A stretch of DNA of 10,257 bases. Origin: an uncultured Candidatus Melainabacteria bacterium. Lineage in GTDB: Bacteria; Cyanobacteriota; Vampirovibrionia; Gastranaerophilales; Gastranaerophilaceae. The notes below the pieces were generated by a model. That model was not told where the DNA came from and made no database searches. It saw nothing but the letters and a program-made list of their open reading frames with translations. The first letter of the stretch is position 1, and every line of letters begins with the position of its first letter. The translations under genes were made by a program, and so were the position numbers. Below, in pieces: positions 1-6,134 of the stretch. The stretch lies in contig CAKUVB010000048.1 of the NCBI GenBank assembly GCA_934693215.1, positions 1 through 10,257 of the forward strand. The letters are read 5' to 3'.

Positions 1-522
1 ATTTTCACTAGAGTTGGTGCTAGTGATGACTTAACATTAGGTCAATCTACATTCATGGTAGAAATGGTCGAAACAGCATATATACTAAACAACGCAACAG
101 AAAACAGTTTTATTCTTATTGACGAAATTGGACGTGGAACTAGCACTTATGATGGTGTAGCTATAGCATGGGCAGTTGCTGAACATATTGCAACAAAAAT
201 AAACGCAAGATGTATTTTTGCAACACATTATCATGAATTAAATGTTATGACAAAAACATACCCGCAAATTAAAAACTATAGAATCACTATAACAGAAGAA
301 GATGGTAAGATTGAATTCTTGCGTAAAATAGTTCCTGGAGGAGCAAGTAAAAGCTATGGTATCCATGTTGCAAAAATGGCCGGACTACCAAAATCTGTAA
401 TTAGTAAATCTCAAGCTTTAATGAATAGAATGCAAAAAGATTATTCCAAAAACTTATCTACTAAAAAATATGCAGACAAACCTGAACTGGTATCCCCTCA
501 ACTTAACTTGTTTAATAAATAA
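1..522 (+). CDS. mutS: DNA mismatch repair protein MutS, C-terminal part (5' end outside window)
   Basis: The reading frame is open from base 1, so the gene starts to the left and only the last 173 residues are present. MutS recognises mismatches and small loops and, as an ATP-dependent clamp, recruits MutL. The visible part is the end of the ABC-type ATPase domain: the signature stretch GASDDLTLGQSTFMVEM (about residues 6-22 of the fragment), then Walker B and D-loop ILIDEIGRGTSTYDG, then the switch histidines in ATHYHEL. The Walker A lysine lies outside the window. The protein ends eleven bases after a QLNLF pentapeptide (499-513), which matches the consensus for beta sliding-clamp binding. 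Nothing follows it that could be the C-terminal tetramerisation region of E. coli MutS. A strong hairpin follows the TAA stop. The identification is very secure; the clamp-binding role is inferred from the motif. Confidence 0.97.
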   Translation: MFTRVGASDDLTLGQSTFMVEMVETAYILNNATENSFILIDEIGRGTSTYDGVAIAWAVAEHIATKINARCIFATHYHELNVMTKTYPQIKNYRITITEEDGKIEFLRKIVPGGASKSYGIHVAKMAGLPKSVISKSQALMNRMQKDYSKNLSTKKYADKPELVSPQLNLFNK

Positions 523-534
523 AATTCACATAAG

Positions 535-567
535 AAAAAGGAAAGAATTTTTTATTCTTTCCTTTTT
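535..567. terminator. Bidirectional intrinsic terminator between mutS and the convergent gene
   Basis: A perfect 14-bp inverted repeat (535-548 and 554-567) closes a 5-base T loop. The outer five pairs are A:T, so each strand ends its stem in a run of T. It sits 12 bases after the mutS stop and 22 bases after the end of the minus-strand gene, so it probably serves both. Confidence 0.85.
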
Positions 568-589
568 GAAATACATTTTATAAAGCTAA

Positions 590-997
590 TTACACTGCTA
601 TTCCGTGTAAAACTTGATTGTTGATAGCCATTTGTTTCATTTGAGCATCAAGAACTTGTTCTTTTTCAGCCTTTGATAGTTCCTTACCTTTTTGTTGCAT
701 ATCCATTGCTTTCATATTGGCAGGTTGAACATCTTGAGGCTTAGTGACTACAGATGATTTATTGGCAGTTTTTACTTCTTGAACTTCATTAACCGGTGTA
801 GCTTGAGCTTTTGCATCAGATAATTTTGCATCAAGAGCAGTTTTTTCTGACATGGCTTGCATATCAGTTTTCTTGCCGTTTCTTAAATCATCAGTGACTT
901 CGTTTCTTTCAAGTTTAATTTGATTTACTCGTTGTTGTTGAGCAACGGGTGGAACTGCAGATACATAAGGCCTTATACCACTAATTGCTTGTACCAT
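590..997 (-). CDS. Uncharacterised small protein, Gln/Lys/Ala-rich, probably helical
   Basis: I do not recognise this 135-residue protein. It has no signal peptide, membrane segment or cysteine. It begins MVQAISGIRP, then becomes hydrophilic and rich in Gln, Lys, Ala and Met. Two charged stretches (about residues 22-66 and 95-125) look helical, with a lower-complexity Val/Thr/Pro linker between them. The start is supported by an AAAGGA Shine-Dalgarno with about 9 bases before the ATG. It lies downstream of recA on the same strand with a 99-base gap and converges on mutS, sharing the terminator at 535-567. The MV..I..I beginning and short Gly-Ile-containing tail loosely recall the Q-rich protein at 6779-7156. 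That is weak and may only reflect a lineage-specific family of small proteins. Confidence 0.7.
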   Translation of the reverse strand: MVQAISGIRPYVSAVPPVAQQQRVNQIKLERNEVTDDLRNGKKTDMQAMSEKTALDAKLSDAKAQATPVNEVQEVKTANKSSVVTKPQDVQPANMKAMDMQQKGKELSKAEKEQVLDAQMKQMAINNQVLHGIAV

Positions 998-1034
998 TTT
1001 CCACTATCCTTTCACTTTACACACATGTATTCAC

Positions 1035-1071
1035 AAATAACAAAGCGAATAAACAAAATAATTTGCTATTT
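1035..1071 (-). terminator. Weak candidate hairpin downstream of recA
   Basis: Read on the minus strand, AAATAGCAAA (1071-1062) can pair with TTTGTTATTT (1044-1035) over ten positions, one of them a G:U wobble, across a 17-base loop. It lies 26 bases past the recA stop. The loop is long, the stem is AT-rich and no clean T run follows, so recA transcription may run on into the 590-997 gene. Confidence 0.25.
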
Positions 1072-1096
1072 TTTAGACAAATCTTTACAAAATTTA

Positions 1097-2113
1097 TTAT
1101 TCAGCAAGCTTTGCTCTTACTAAACCTTCAATTTCAGCAAGAAGTTCAGGGTTAGCATTCAAATAATCTCTTGCTTTATCTCTACCTTGTCCAAGTTTTT
1201 CGTCATTATAGCTAAACCAAGCACCAGCTTTTTTTACAACATCTAAATTAACGGCAACATCAAGAATATTACCAGTTTTACATATACCTTTACCAAATAT
1301 GATATCAAATTCAGCCGTTCTAAACGGAGGTGCTACTTTATTTTTCAACACTCTTACTCGAACATGGTTACCTACATCTACGCCATCGCCCTTTAAACCT
1401 TCAGTACGTTTTATTTCCATTCTTACAGATGCGTAATATTTAAGAGCATTACCACCTGTTGTAGTTTCAGGGTTTCCGTACATTACACCAATTTTTTGAC
1501 GTAATTGGTTGATAAATATAACAGTAGTATTTGTTTTACCAATAACACCTGTCAATTTTCTCAAAGCTTTTGACATCAAACGAGCTTGAAGTCCCATTTG
1601 TTGATCTTCCATTGTACCTTCGATTTCGGCCTTTGGTACTAATGCTGCAACTGAATCGACAACAACAATATCAACAGCTCCTGAGCGAACAAGTTCTTCT
1701 GTAATATCTAACGCTTGTTCTCCAGTATCAGGTTGAGAAATCAAAAGTTCGTCAATATTAACACCCAAATTTCTAGCATATTCAGGATCTAGGGCATGCT
1801 CTGCATCAACAAATGCCGCAATTCCACCTTTTTTTTGACATTCTGCAACTATATGTTGTGCAAGAGTTGTTTTACCTGATGACTCAGGACCATATATTTC
1901 TATAATACGTCCACGAGGAATACCACCAATACCAAGAGCAACATCTAAAGCCAAAGCTCCAGTAGGGATAGCATCAACATTAACAGTTGTTTTATCTCCA
2001 AGACGCATAATTGCACCTTTACCAAAATCCTTTTCGATTTTTTCAATTGCAAGTTTTAGAGCTCTACCTCTTTCGTCAGTTGTTCCTGTTGTAACTTCTT
2101 CTTTCGCAGCCAT
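1097..2113 (-). CDS. recA: Recombinase A (RecA)
   Basis: RecA forms the ATP-dependent filament on single-stranded DNA that carries out strand exchange and triggers LexA cleavage in the SOS response. At 338 residues it is full length but slightly shorter at the tail than E. coli RecA (353). Visible features are Walker A GPESSGKT (residues 75-82), the catalytic-glutamate region around FVDAEHALDPE (101-111), Walker B VDIVVVDS (147-154), loop L1 around 162-170, and the L2 region with QLRQKIGVMYGNPETTTGG (203-221). The C-terminal lobe ends in LVRAKLAE with few acidic residues. An AAGGAAAAG Shine-Dalgarno lies 9 bases before the ATG. The preceding HTH gene ends 19 bases upstream on the same strand, so recA is most likely the second gene of that operon. 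The identification is certain; cotranscription is inferred from spacing and the lack of an obvious promoter in the gap. Confidence 0.99.
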   Translation of the reverse strand: MAAKEEVTTGTTDERGRALKLAIEKIEKDFGKGAIMRLGDKTTVNVDAIPTGALALDVALGIGGIPRGRIIEIYGPESSGKTTLAQHIVAECQKKGGIAAFVDAEHALDPEYARNLGVNIDELLISQPDTGEQALDITEELVRSGAVDIVVVDSVAALVPKAEIEGTMEDQQMGLQARLMSKALRKLTGVIGKTNTTVIFINQLRQKIGVMYGNPETTTGGNALKYYASVRMEIKRTEGLKGDGVDVGNHVRVRVLKNKVAPPFRTAEFDIIFGKGICKTGNILDVAVNLDVVKKAGAWFSYNDEKLGQGRDKARDYLNANPELLAEIEGLVRAKLAE

Positions 2114-2132
2114 ACTATCTTTTCCTTATTAA

Positions 2133-2609
2133 TTATAATAAAATATCATCTTCTCTCTTTTTTACATACAAACCAAATGCAAATGGTTTATATGAATTTA
2201 GAGTATTCTTTAATTTGTAATTTTCTTTATTTAATTCGTTTACTTTATTCTTTAAATTTTCATTTTCTGTTTTGCAACGAATCAATTCAACAACAACCTC
2301 GTCCATTCCTTCTAGTCTTTCATCAAGAACTTTTGATAATGAATCTGTAACCGAAGTTGTAATATCAGATTCCATTTTCTTTAGAGAAGATAAAAGAGTA
2401 TCCACAACAAGTTGAGAAGAATTTTTTGCCATTGGTGGCTTTGATTCTTTTGCTTGTTTTAATAATCTGGCTTCTTCCATAGAAAAATACGTTTTACCTT
2501 CTTCATCTTTCTTTGGAACAATTGAAGCCTTTCTACAAAGTCTAACAATTTCCATGTTATCTGCATTTAAAATTTTTCTTAAATCTTGTGGTGATAAAAC
2601 TTTATCCAT
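2133..2609 (-). CDS. MerR-like helix-turn-helix protein with C-terminal coiled coil
   Basis: This 158-residue protein has three parts. Residues 1-55 resemble a MerR-type winged helix-turn-helix (LSPQDLRKIL, then an IVRLCRKASIVPKK recognition-helix region, then a GKTYFSMEEARLLK wing and helix). Residues 60-105 are a polar helical linker. Residues 106-140 are a heptad-like coiled coil (ENENLKNKVNELNKENYKLK). It ends in an unusual aromatic and charged tail (KPFAFGLYVKKREDDILL). It lacks the ligand-binding domain of metal or drug MerR regulators. The combination of an HTH and a coiled coil is known from chromosome-organising or plasmid-partition proteins as well as from repressors. The Shine-Dalgarno is GAGG/AGGAG just before the ATG. 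It is immediately upstream of recA, so it might regulate recA or act with it, but this is inference. The DNA-binding fold is fairly secure; the function is unknown. Confidence 0.75.
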   Translation of the reverse strand: MDKVLSPQDLRKILNADNMEIVRLCRKASIVPKKDEEGKTYFSMEEARLLKQAKESKPPMAKNSSQLVVDTLLSSLKKMESDITTSVTDSLSKVLDERLEGMDEVVVELIRCKTENENLKNKVNELNKENYKLKNTLNSYKPFAFGLYVKKREDDILL

Positions 2610-2650
2610 AATCTCCTCTAAAAATTAAATTATCCCTCTCCAACAATCTA

Positions 2651-2679
2651 AGTATACTAAACACATAGAATGAATACTA
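2651..2679 (-). promoter_or_regulatory. Candidate promoter for the HTH-recA operon
   Basis: On the minus strand TATACT (2656-2651) is a good -10 box, matching 5 of 6 consensus bases and following TTTAG. The -35 position (about 2674-2679) has no good TTGACA match, so this promoter might be weak or activator-dependent. The predicted start is about 40 bases upstream of the HTH start codon. Confidence 0.4.
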
Positions 2680-2682
2680 TGT
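2663..2682. promoter_or_regulatory. Inverted repeat upstream of the HTH-recA operon, candidate operator
   Basis: ACATAG and CTATGT form a perfect 6-bp dyad with an 8-base AT-rich spacer. It covers the expected -35 region of the candidate promoter. It is not a Gram-positive SOS box (GAAC-N4-GTTC), nor the cyanobacterial type I can recall (GTAC-based). It might be a LexA-like or autoregulatory site, or only a weak hairpin at the end of the upstream operon. Confidence 0.35.
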
Positions 2683-2705
2683 TTTGTAACAAAGATTTAA
2701 CAGCC

Positions 2706-2915
2706 CTAAATACGTTTTGTGGCGGTATTTTCAAAAATAAATCTTCCACTACTCATTGCAATCATCTTTAAAGAGCATGACCCACTATTACCTTTATCAA
2801 CAACTCCCAGACTTCCCAAACGAGCCGCAACAAATTCATTCAAGTCATCTGTTGCAACAAACAAACTACATTCAGGAGTACAATCTCCTTGAGTAAAAGG
2901 GCATTTTTTTACCAT
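2706..2915 (-). CDS. Small four-cysteine protein, probable metal or Fe-S binder
   Basis: The frame extends upstream to 2996 inside leuC, but an AGGAGG Shine-Dalgarno at 2923-2928, 7 bases before the ATG at 2915, fixes the start and gives 69 residues. The N-terminus carries C5-X6-C12-X3-C16 (CPFTQGDCTPEC), and a fourth cysteine sits at residue 47 in GSCSLKMIAM. Spaced cysteines like these in a tiny cytoplasmic protein suggest a zinc or iron-sulfur site; similar CPF...C...CALF-type starts occur in small proteins of anaerobes. It follows leuC by 34 bases and probably belongs to that operon. That could mean a role near the Fe-S dehydratase, but proximity is the only evidence. The stop is TAG. The gene is well supported; the function is unknown. 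Confidence 0.72.
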   Translation of the reverse strand: MVKKCPFTQGDCTPECSLFVATDDLNEFVAARLGSLGVVDKGNSGSCSLKMIAMSSGRFIFENTATKRI

Positions 2916-2922
2916 ATCTAAA

Positions 2923-2928
2923 CCTCCT
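2923..2928 (-). promoter_or_regulatory. Shine-Dalgarno that sets the start of the four-cysteine gene
   Basis: AGGAGG on the minus strand, 7 bases before the ATG at 2915. It is why the in-frame upstream ATG at 2996, which lies inside leuC, is rejected. Confidence 0.75.
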
Positions 2929-2949
2929 ATAGGAATATTATTATACTCC

Positions 2950-4197
2950 TTATTTAGCAGAAATATATCCGTTAATTGCCGTATATGCTGCAACATAAGG
3001 TGATGCTAAATATATTTCACCTTTAGTATTTCCCATACGACCTTGGAAGTTTCTATTTTGAGTAGCCAAGCAAACCTCTCCATCACCTAAAATTCCGGCA
3101 TGTACTCCAACACATGGACCACAACCCGGAGGTAGAATAGAGGCATGTGCATCAATAAAGGTTTCTAACAATCCTTCTTGCAAAGCTTGTTTATAAACAG
3201 TAGGTGATGCCGGACATATCAACATTCTAACATCAGAATTAACAACTTTATCTTTTAGAATACTTGCAACAACTCTCAAATCCTCAATTCTTCCATTTGT
3301 ACAAGTACCTACATAAACTTGATTAACTTTAACCTTTTCTTCTTCAAGTTCTTCTACCGTCTTTGTATTATCTACCGTATGAGGACAAGATACTGTATAT
3401 TTAATATCCTCTGCTTTTATATTAATAATACGTTCATATACGGCATCTTCATCTGGAAGAATTTGAACAAATTTATCTTCACGACCCTTTTCTTTTAAAT
3501 ATGCTTTTGTTTTTTCATCAGCAACAAAAAGTCCACATTTTGCACCAGCTTCTACTGCCATATTTGCAAGAGTGAATCGTTCTGACATTTCCATATCATC
3601 AATAGTATCGCCTGTAAATTCAAGAGCTTTATATGTTGCACCATCAGCACCTATCATTCCAATCAAATGCAACATCAAATCTTTAGAACAAATTCCGGGA
3701 TTAAACTTGCCTGTAACTACAATTTTATATGTAGCTGGAACTTTTAACCAAGTTTTACCTAATGCCATTGCAACTGCAACATCTGTAGACCCCATTCCTG
3801 TTGCAAAAGCACCCAAAGCTCCTGACGTACAAGTATGAGAATCAGCACCTACTAAAACTTCTCCAGGATTTACATAAGATTCTATCAGTCTTTGGTGACA
3901 AACCCCAGCTCCAGTATCAGAAAGAACTGCACCATATTCTTTTGAAAACTCTCTTAATATCATATGAGTATTTGACAACTCTTTTCGTGGACTAGGAGAA
4001 GCATGGTCTATAAAAAGAATAGTTCTTTGCGGATTATTCAACTTTTCTTTTCCGATTTTTTTAAACTCTTGAACAGTTAATGGCCCCGTACCGTCTTGAA
4101 CCGCACATACATCAACTTTTGATATTATAAGTTCACCGGCATGAACATCTCGTCCTGCGTGGTTTGATAAAATCTTTTCTACTAATGTTAATCCCAT
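2950..4197 (-). CDS. leuC: 3-isopropylmalate dehydratase large subunit (LeuC; aconitase/homoaconitase family)
   Basis: Large subunit of a [4Fe-4S] hydro-lyase that isomerises a hydroxy-di- or tricarboxylic acid (2- to 3-isopropylmalate in leucine synthesis). At 415 residues it is the short type found in archaea and many anaerobes, not the roughly 465-residue E. coli type. Cluster ligands are C299 in GTCTNGR and C359/C362 in PPGCGPCVG. Other family motifs are HASPSP (65-70), GADSHTCTSGALGAFATGMG (117-136), and the substrate-contact stretch NRNFQGRMGN (381-390). AGGAG lies 9 bases before the ATG. It starts 15 bases after the synthase gene, so the two are surely cotranscribed. The small subunit (LeuD) is not in the window. 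Short-type LeuC, homoaconitase and some aconitase-like enzymes are hard to tell apart by eye, so the family is secure and the substrate is not. Confidence 0.88.
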   Translation of the reverse strand: MGLTLVEKILSNHAGRDVHAGELIISKVDVCAVQDGTGPLTVQEFKKIGKEKLNNPQRTILFIDHASPSPRKELSNTHMILREFSKEYGAVLSDTGAGVCHQRLIESYVNPGEVLVGADSHTCTSGALGAFATGMGSTDVAVAMALGKTWLKVPATYKIVVTGKFNPGICSKDLMLHLIGMIGADGATYKALEFTGDTIDDMEMSERFTLANMAVEAGAKCGLFVADEKTKAYLKEKGREDKFVQILPDEDAVYERIINIKAEDIKYTVSCPHTVDNTKTVEELEEEKVKVNQVYVGTCTNGRIEDLRVVASILKDKVVNSDVRMLICPASPTVYKQALQEGLLETFIDAHASILPPGCGPCVGVHAGILGDGEVCLATQNRNFQGRMGNTKGEIYLASPYVAAYTAINGYISAK

Positions 4198-4212
4198 CTG
4201 TATAATCTCCTA

Positions 4213-5523
4213 CTAAATAATATGGTGTGGCAATGTAAGTAAACGAGCTTCAACCCTATCCTTAATTGCACCTTCCGGATTGTAATATGGCGAAACTGTC
4301 ATTATTTTTGCTGCAATATCAGGATAGTAATAAATAAACTTCAATTCACTTTCTGTTAATGGTTTTTGAGTATGTACGTTTGCATAACGAGCCAATTCCA
4401 AAATATTTCTCGCTTCATGTTCATCTTGGAATTCTATTTCCAGTTTATCATATACGTTTCTAAACCCTTTAATACCACCATATTCACCAGTTGTAATCAT
4501 ACGGCCTGTTTCAATGATTTCAGGTTCACCACGACCTAATTCTTCATAATCGTATAATTCATAGTTACGTCTATCTTTCAATGCTCCATCAGCATGAATA
4601 CCTGATTCATGTGCAAAAGCATTATCCCCAACTGCTGGCTGATTAATAGGAATAGGTACCCCAAACGCATAAGCAGTATATTTTGCAAGTTTCCATGCTT
4701 TGCTTAAATCAATTTTTGGATCTATATGATATCTGCTGTTTTTAAACCCCGCAGATTTTAACAATGCCAATAAGCAAGAAACTAAATCTGCGTTACCAGC
4801 ACGTTCACCCATACCATTGATAGCAGTATTGATATAAGCATCAACACCTGCATCTATTGCCCCTTTTGCCCCCATAACAGAACAAGCAGTTGCCATACCC
4901 AAATCATTATGATAATGCATTTCTATAGGCATTTCTGTTGCTTTTGCTATTTGATAAATTCTATCATAAGCAGTTTGAGGATCTTCATAACCCAAAGTAT
5001 CACAATATCTAAAGCGATATGCACCAGCTTTCTTTACTTCTTTTGCAAGTTTTATTAAAAAATTTATATCACTTCTTGAGGCATCTTCTGCATTCACTCC
5101 AATTATTTCTGCCCCTTTATCAACTGCACACTCTACAGCTTCTACAGTCATTTTTAGAATATCGTCAGGAGTTTTCTTCCCTAGATATTTCCCATAAATC
5201 ATTTGCTCTGATGTAGATTGTGATAAATTACAATTTTTTAACTTTGGAACATTTGTAAAAGATTTTTCTACATCACCTGAAATTGCACGCATCCAACCAG
5301 AGAGTTTTGTATTTGTAATAACTTCTCTTTCAACAAGCTCCAAATTCGCATTCAAGTAATTTAATTCGTGCATTGTTGTCGGGAATCCAAATTCTGACTG
5401 AGTTATCCCCATATCATCAAGCATTAAGTTAATAATCGTTTTCTGAAGTTTTGCCAAACCAAGTCTTGAAGTCTGAACTCCATCTCTGTTTGTTACATCT
5501 ACAAAATAAATTTTATTTGTCAT
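4213..5523 (-). CDS. Homocitrate/2-isopropylmalate synthase-family enzyme (DRE-TIM; possible Re-citrate synthase)
   Basis: This 436-residue enzyme belongs to the HMGL-like TIM-barrel synthases, which condense acetyl-CoA with a 2-oxo acid. Visible motifs are the N-terminal RDG (13-15) in FVDVTNRDGVQTSR, metal-binding HYHND (203-207), GMGERAGN (237-244) and AHESGIHADG (304-313). Where leucine synthases usually have LRDGEQ this protein has NRDGVQT. It also seems too short for a full LeuA regulatory domain (usually over 500 residues). Candidates are homocitrate synthase, isopropylmalate synthase, or Re-citrate synthase, an anaerobe enzyme long annotated as one of the first two. The start at 5523 is chosen because GGAG lies 5 bases before it; the longer frame to 5568 would run back through the upstream terminator. 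leuC follows by 15 bases, so the product probably feeds that dehydratase. The family is certain; the substrate is unresolved. Confidence 0.87.
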   Translation of the reverse strand: MTNKIYFVDVTNRDGVQTSRLGLAKLQKTIINLMLDDMGITQSEFGFPTTMHELNYLNANLELVEREVITNTKLSGWMRAISGDVEKSFTNVPKLKNCNLSQSTSEQMIYGKYLGKKTPDDILKMTVEAVECAVDKGAEIIGVNAEDASRSDINFLIKLAKEVKKAGAYRFRYCDTLGYEDPQTAYDRIYQIAKATEMPIEMHYHNDLGMATACSVMGAKGAIDAGVDAYINTAINGMGERAGNADLVSCLLALLKSAGFKNSRYHIDPKIDLSKAWKLAKYTAYAFGVPIPINQPAVGDNAFAHESGIHADGALKDRRNYELYDYEELGRGEPEIIETGRMITTGEYGGIKGFRNVYDKLEIEFQDEHEARNILELARYANVHTQKPLTESELKFIYYYPDIAAKIMTVSPYYNPEGAIKDRVEARLLTLPHHII

Positions 5524-5544
5524 ATTCTCTCCGTTTCTCAACAT

Positions 5545-5572
5545 ATTATACACAAAAAAATACGCCACTCAA
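5545..5572 (-). promoter_or_regulatory. Promoter of the synthase-leuC operon, nested in the preceding terminator
   Basis: On the minus strand a perfect TATAAT (5550-5545) is preceded, with a 16-base spacer, by TTGAGT (5572-5567), a 4 of 6 match to TTGACA. The -35 lies in the loop and stem of the terminator at 5559-5585 and the T run forms part of the spacer. The expected start leaves a leader of only about 15 bases, containing the GGAG ribosome site. Confidence 0.6.
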
Positions 5573-5585
5573 CAAGTGGCGTATT
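5551..5585 (-). terminator. Intrinsic terminator of the tandem paralogue operon
   Basis: A perfect 11-bp stem (5585-5575 with 5569-5559) containing the GC-rich core GCCACT/AGTGGC, a 5-base loop, and a run of seven T on the minus strand (5560-5554). The last stem pairs overlap the start of the T run. It lies 18 bases past the end of the 5604-6107 gene. Confidence 0.9.
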
Positions 5586-5603
5586 AATATTTTATAAAGT
5601 TTT

Positions 5604-6107
5604 TTATTTTATGCCTAATTCCTTATCAAAGTTTGCATCTTTTTTACCTGTAATCATTTCTCCTAAGGCATTCGAAACTTGTTTTAATAAAGTGAATTTT
5701 TGTTTTTGAGAAGTATCAACTAATTGATATTTGGGTTTTAATAAAGGATTACCTTTGTTTGTTACAGAAACAAGAATTTTAGATGAAGCTTCTTTTTTCT
5801 GGTCAGGAGTCAAATATGGTCCTTCAAAACTATTTTTATAAACTACTTTTATATCTTCAAATGTAACTTCTTTCTTTGCATTTTTAGCAATTTCACTAAT
5901 TTCTTTTAGAGAGCCTTTTAAGATATTATAGCCATTACCAGCCATTGTATGAGGGTGATGAATCTGAACATCTCCTCTTTGTGCAACATAATTATTCTTT
6001 GTAGTTTTTAAATATTCATTATATCTGGCTCTTGTAGTTTTAACCTCTTGTTCAATAGTTCTAAGTGGACGAGCAACTGGTTTTGGTTTTAAACTTATAC
6101 CAAACAT
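5604..6107 (-). CDS. Uncharacterised protein, second of two tandem paralogues
   Basis: This 167-residue protein is of no family I recognise. It begins MFGISLKPKPVARPLRTIEQ, has a charged probable helix (about 17-36, ending in RARYNEYLK), a middle part with predicted alternating strands and helices, and a conserved end (SNALGEM.TG.KDAN.D.ELG). It is soluble-looking, lysine-rich, without cysteines, membrane segments or a clear signal peptide. The first 34 residues match its upstream neighbour at 28 positions and the last 23 at 17 positions; the middle is far more diverged. GGAGG lies 6 bases before the ATG. It follows the paralogue by 27 bases in the same operon and is followed by a strong terminator. 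Duplication is directly visible; the role is unknown. Conservation of both ends suggests a shared targeting or interaction surface, which is inference. Confidence 0.8.
   Translation of the reverse strand: MFGISLKPKPVARPLRTIEQEVKTTRARYNEYLKTTKNNYVAQRGDVQIHHPHTMAGNGYNILKGSLKEISEIAKNAKKEVTFEDIKVVYKNSFEGPYLTPDQKKEASSKILVSVTNKGNPLLKPKYQLVDTSQKQKFTLLKQVSNALGEMITGKKDANFDKELGIK
6005..6037 (+). repeat. 33-bp perfect direct repeat, copy 1 (in the 5604-6107 gene)
   Basis: Identical to 6518-6550 and at the equivalent position in the paralogue, encoding the TRARYNEYLK segment. Identity extends through silent codon positions although the protein middles are strongly diverged. Confidence 0.85.
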
Positions 6108-6134
6108 ATCTTACCTCCAATTATTTTTATAAAT

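Noticed and set aside
920..1123. Plus-strand 67-residue frame between the 590-997 gene and recA
   Set aside because: It overlaps the starts or ends of two supported minus-strand genes, has no ribosome site and no conserved feature.
3572..3995. Two plus-strand open frames inside leuC
   Set aside because: They are opposite-strand shadows of a conserved coding region, with no ribosome site or recognisable protein.
5005..5220. Leucine-rich plus-strand frame inside the synthase gene
   Set aside because: Antisense shadow of a highly conserved coding region.
5524..5568. Longer N-terminus for the synthase (15 extra residues from 5568)
   Set aside because: It would begin inside the terminator stem and has no ribosome site, while the 5523 start has GGAG at 5 bases and matches the family beginning.
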